This document shows, piece after piece, positions 60,331 through 64,000 of a DNA stretch of 64,000 bases; position 1 is the stretch's first letter; each line of letters opens with the position of its first letter. This stretch comes from Tulasnella sp. 424 (lineage: Eukaryota > Basidiomycota > Agaricomycetes > Cantharellales > Tulasnellaceae): contig WSUB01000066.1 of NCBI GenBank assembly GCA_019633425.1, positions 1-64,000 on the forward strand. The letters are read 5' to 3'. The position numbers were made by a program, and so were the translations under genes. The notes below the pieces were generated by a model that made no database searches, was not told the origin of the DNA, and saw only the letters and a list, made by a program, of their open reading frames with translations.

Positions 60331-60949
60331 TCCTCTCGCGCTCCGCACCACAGTAGCGCTCGGAATCGAAAGACCAGTGAAGGACGCCGATGACCCACGA
60401 CTCGAGTCCCTCGACGTACCTCACGACTTGCGCATCGACTTCCTCGCCCTACGAGGGCAGGCAGTGCTTCTCCGTGACGTATTGGTCGATGCGCTGGCGG
60501 ATCATGACGCCGATGTAGTCAACGGCGCCTTGGACATCCAGGCCGAGCTCGTTCATGGCGGCGGTTGACGACTTGTTTGCAGATGGCGCCGACGTAGAGT
60601 TGGGTAGTTTCGATGAAGCGGCATTGGGTTCCCTCGCCGGCGGTCTCGCAAGCGCATTCCCAGAAACTGTTCCAGAGTAGATCGTCAGTACCCTGATCGC
60701 CAAAGAAAAGGAGAGGAGTCAACGCACCTCCTGAGGGTCTCGCCGACCTTGAACTCGGTTTTGAAAGTCCTGGCTTGCTTGAGCGGCCTTCTTGGCTCCC
60801 TCCACGTTCTCGCAGAGTCTCCATCATCGGTGAGGTCATCGAAAGCGAAGAGCCAGCTCGCAGCAGTTGCACAAGTGGGTGTAGGAAGCCTCGGGGTAGG
60901 ACATGGCCGTCAAGAAACCGAACTTGGCGTGATCGTCTTCGGATTCAAT
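60331..60949 (-). pseudogene. Sesquiterpene synthase remnant (copy B)
   Basis: Retains parts missing from copy A. IESEDDHAKFGFLTAMSYPEA precedes a frameshift; in the next frame WLFAFDDLTDDG carries the Asp-rich metal motif. Then come FWECACETAGEGTQCRFIE and CKQVVNRRHE. About 250 bp, including the NSE region, are deleted near 60555-60566, so the sequence jumps to MNELGLDVQGAVDY. An in-frame TAG at 60449-60451 interrupts CLPS/GEEVDAQ. The normal end WSFDSERYCG survives at 60331-60390. Clearly dead. It is the same family as copy A, so this was a tandem pair. Confidence 0.78.
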
Positions 60950-61294
60950 CGATAGTTGTGGTTGATAGCAGTGACGGCGTTTCGTGGTCGAAGAGGGGTG
61001 AGGGGTCAAGTCAGATGAGTATTGCGCATGAAGAACGACAGTGACGCACCTTTGCGTTCCAAACGATTGTTGTCGAATCGACGGTCGAGGTCGAGGGTAG
61101 GACATGGCCATCAAGACCGAACTTGGCGCGATCGTCTTTGGATTCAATCAATAGTTGCGGTTGATAACAGTGACAGCGTTTCGTGGTCGAAGAGGGGTGC
61201 GGGGGTCAAGTCAGATGAGTATCGCGCACGAAGAACGACAGTGACGCACCTTTGCGAACGATTGTTGTCGAATCGACGGTCGAGGTCGACAGAA
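60895..61294. repeat. Tandem duplication of about 200 bp in the synthase 5' region
   Basis: GGTAGGACATGGCC starts units at 60895 and 61096 (offset 201). Matching sequence continues through CGATCGTC..GGATTCAATC, GATAGCAGTGACGGCG and GTGACGCACCTTTGCG to about 61294. It covers the exon coding IESEDD..KFGF and its upstream intron, so part of the pseudogene was duplicated. Confidence 0.8.
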
Positions 61295-61964
61295 ATGGTG
61301 AGCTACTATCTGAGGAGATGGGACTCACTTTTGCGTGCACACAAAACCATATCCGCGGAGAGGGTTATCGACAAGAGAGTGCTATTGTGGGTATACTAGT
61401 AACATGGTGACTGGCCGGAGTTGAAGAGCCCATTGATGCTGCTTGAGGACAACTGATGCTGATATCATTGACGAATCGAAAGAGTATCGTGCTTGATCTT
61501 GTCGGTGTAAGCGAAGGAGAATCAAGTACGAAGAGAGGAGTGGTGGGTGGACGTTGAAACGGTGATTTGAACTTGGACTGAAGTCGAGGGATGATGTGGA
61601 ATGAGAATGTCTACGATGCTGCGGGTCAAGCGATGAATTAGTCGAATTGGGCGCTCAGAAAAGGTGGTGTAACATGTCAAAGTGATGAAGGCAAAAGGGG
61701 TATGGGCGTAGATAAAGCGGCCAGCAAGAAAAGAAGACGCACCTGGCTTCTGAGGAGTGTGAAAATGGCCGGCGAGAATGACGATGACGGAGGACGGTGG
61801 CAAAGAGGGAGACAGGTGAAGTCGTGGACTTGAGGAGGTATCGAAGGGTTGGTTGTAAGGGTTGGGTCGTGGAATTCGAACTTCGACCAAGTTCAAACTC
61901 GAAGTTCGTTCGACCACTTTTTCTCTGCCGAAGTCCCCCTGCAACACCGCTTGACTTTAATCAG
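61295..61964. other. Intergenic region
   Basis: No further terpene synthase exon is recognised. A 141-codon minus frame (61522-61947) lacks any domain. The right part is the presumed promoter of the DUF6532 gene. Confidence 0.45.
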
Positions 61965-64000
61965 ATGCCAAAGAGTAAAACCCAGAAAGAGAACGCAAAC
62001 GTCAAAACTGGCGCCGGAAGCAAGAAGGCGAGGAAAAAGCCAACTCAACTTCTGTCATCCGAGGTGGACAATGAAGGAGCGGAAGGTATTATTTCTCTTT
62101 CCGTGTATTATGCCAATGACGTTGATGAGCTTCTATGCTTCCCGCTTCCCCGGACGATGCAGACGATATGGACAACGAGGGTAAGTAATTGCGCTGTGTC
62201 GGTTGTCCATACCGTTTGTTTACTTACGCCCGATTTTTCGCCGACATTTTACTATTCTTTCCTTATTCCCACCGACCCTCATGCAACACGAAACCATTCA
62301 GCGCGTCCCTCTCGTGTTCAGACACGCTCGGCATCGGCTCTTGCATCAGGTAAGTGGACTTATGGGCGTTCCCCTCACATTTTTGCGCTAACACAACGAT
62401 CCAGGTCAACGCAAAACGCGGCAGGCTTCAAAGTCGCCGGCGAAGCAGCAGGCTTCAAGGTTGCCAGCAAAGCGGCAGTCGAGGTCGCCGGTAAAGCGGC
62501 AGGCTTCGAAGCCGTCAGGAACACAGCGGGCTTCAAGGTCGCCGGTAAAGCGTCAAACTGCGGGGGAAAGAAGCGCAAAGCTCTTGACGAAAGGGTGAAT
62601 TCGGTATGTCCCTGGAGCGATTGACATTCTCAGAAGCTCATATATGTCTTCTTTTCCTAGTTCACATTCACGGACCAACCACCCGCACCGCCACCAAAGA
62701 AGTTGAAGCTTGCGCCCAACATTGGCATCCCAGTCAAAGCAACGGATCAAGTGCCAGCAGCAACGCATTCCCATCAGCCTCAGAACCCAACTGCCGGCCC
62801 GTCAAGATCGCAAACTTCAAATCCTCGTTCAACACCAAACTCCACCGCGCGACCGACCGAGCGGCCACGTATCTTTCCCCAATGGGCAACACCCCTTCCA
62901 CAGGGAACGAACCCCGGACTTCTACCCCGTGCTCCTGTCCCACCTCTCCCGACTACGGGGATAACCCAACCTGGACCCTTGGGACCTGTGACACGGCCTC
63001 CGCAACCTCGGCACGTCTCCAACTCAACGCTTCACCGTCACAAAGATCCGGCCCCGGCAGCTTCGCGCTCCAGTGACCCAGGAGAGTACCGCCGGGCAAA
63101 TCCGGTCCAGGATGCTGCCGATACCACTACCGACGCACTCCAGGTTGATTTTGGTGATGATGGTGTTTGGCCTGACTTGGGTGATCGGGCTCAAGATAGA
63201 GGCGGCAGGCAAGTCCAGCGAGAGGAAGAAACTCGGCACGCTAGTAAGCGGACCCGATGGGAGGACGAGGAAGAGAATGGAGAGGGAGATGGAAATAGGT
63301 CGGAAGCAGATGGGGGGGATCAGGGGGAGCAGGAGGAGCAGGAGGCAGATCAGTTATTGGGAGAAGATCCGGAGGATATGGAGGATGAGATGGGGGGTGA
63401 GACGGATATAGGGGGAGAGGAGGAAGAGGATGGGGCTGAGGAGGAGGATGGGGCTGAGGAGGATGGGGCTGAGGATGGGGCTGAGGCTGGGGAGGAGGTT
63501 GAAGCAGGAGATGGGGGGAGACGTCGACGCAAGAGAACGAAGTCGGGGGCTGAAGGTGTAGTCAAGAAGGCATCCGCATTTGGTCGGACTGTTGGGTCGG
63601 CGGTTCAGTCAGTGTGCCGGTATGTCCGTTCCTTGGCAATCACTAAACTCCCCATGGCATCATTTGAGGAAGAGGAGAGGATCATCCGAGAAGCTTGGCC
63701 AATTGTGATGGAGTATAAGCCTTTTCGAGGGAATGATTTACCTTGGCATGAGGACTATTATCCAACGGTATGTTTACCTATAAATTTTGTGATCTGAATT
63801 TGCGCTAACCCTATTCTCAGATTCAGCAGTACTTTAGTATCATTCGAGGGAGGATTGTGGGGCATTGCCGTGTCCTTCTTCCCCGCTACTTCCCTTTCAA
63901 ACGCGATGCAGCCTCTCAGCGTAGCAATGCGAAGTTATACAAGCAGGCTATCAAGGATGATGCCTACACCTTTGAGGTATGTAATAGAACCCTCTATCTC
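61965..64000 (+). CDS. DUF6532 protein with SPxKRQ repeats (partial, runs off end)
   Basis: Member of an Agaricomycete-specific, transposon-like-spread family of unknown function. ATG 61965 gives MPKSKTQKENANVKTG. After two or three short introns comes a basic repeat region (62404-62590) of the pattern QASKSPAKQ / QASRLPAKR / QSRSPVKR / RASRSPVKR. A Pro/Ser-rich region follows (about 62.7-63.08 kb), then an acidic run of EEDGAEDGAE type (about 63410-63500) and a basic patch GGRRRRKRTKS, a plausible nuclear localisation signal. The DUF6532 domain begins ASFEEEERIIREAWPIVMEY and continues after an intron (about 63770-63820) with IQQYFSIIRGRIVGHCRVLLPRYFPF. The last visible donor is GGTATGT near 63976. 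The 3' end lies outside the window. Confidence 0.8.

Noticed and set aside
1..64000. CRISPR-like arrays
   Set aside because: The only regular short repeats are the telomere, the 22-bp minisatellite and coding microsatellites; no unique-spacer array and no cas genes, as expected in a fungus.

Overview
The window is the left end of a basidiomycete (probably Agaricomycete) chromosome. It opens with a C-strand telomere tract built on a five-base unit, TAACC (TTAGG on the G strand). Genes have many introns of about 50-65 bp with TACTAAC-like branch sites. Lineage markers include a Plavaka transposase, a DUF6532 protein, a CE1 esterase with a fungal cellulose-binding tail, a MUB1-type MYND protein, an SFP1-type zinc-finger protein and basidiomycete-type sesquiterpene synthase remains. 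I cannot name the species.

Layout. 1-7.2 kb is subtelomere: telomere repeats, a decayed 5' piece of the arginine gene ARG5,6, a roughly 150-bp-period array of intron-like modules, and two fields of a degenerate GGGGACGCC repeat. These fields flank one intact secreted esterase gene with a CBM1. 7.5-31.6 kb is a block of minus-strand genes: an MRP/ABCC transporter, an enolase-superfamily sugar-acid dehydratase, a MATE efflux transporter, a large multi-pass membrane protein, a Ser/Pro-rich protein, a 555-bp tandem duplication, and MUB1. 32.0-52.6 kb is a block of plus-strand genes: two tandem Trk potassium transporters, PUS3, a DUF4112 protein, two tandem dynamin-like GTPases, and a small Pro/Ser-rich protein. 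53.3-61.3 kb is minus strand again: a Plavaka DNA transposon, an SFP1-like regulator whose frame breaks twice, and two broken sesquiterpene synthase copies. 61.97 kb to the end is a plus-strand DUF6532 protein that runs off the window.

How the genes fit together. The telomere-proximal genes look like an accessory set: plant-polymer esterase, sugar-acid catabolism, ABC and MATE efflux. The middle holds housekeeping genes (tRNA modification, proteasome-linked MUB1) beside recent tandem duplications (Trk, dynamin). The distal part is a zone of transposon insertion and gene decay. The second Trk copy sits behind a duplicate of the sequence upstream of PUS3, so the duplication also copied a promoter. 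No tRNA, rRNA or CRISPR array was recognised. Exon boundaries are read by eye from GT-AG sites and family alignment from memory; no search was run.
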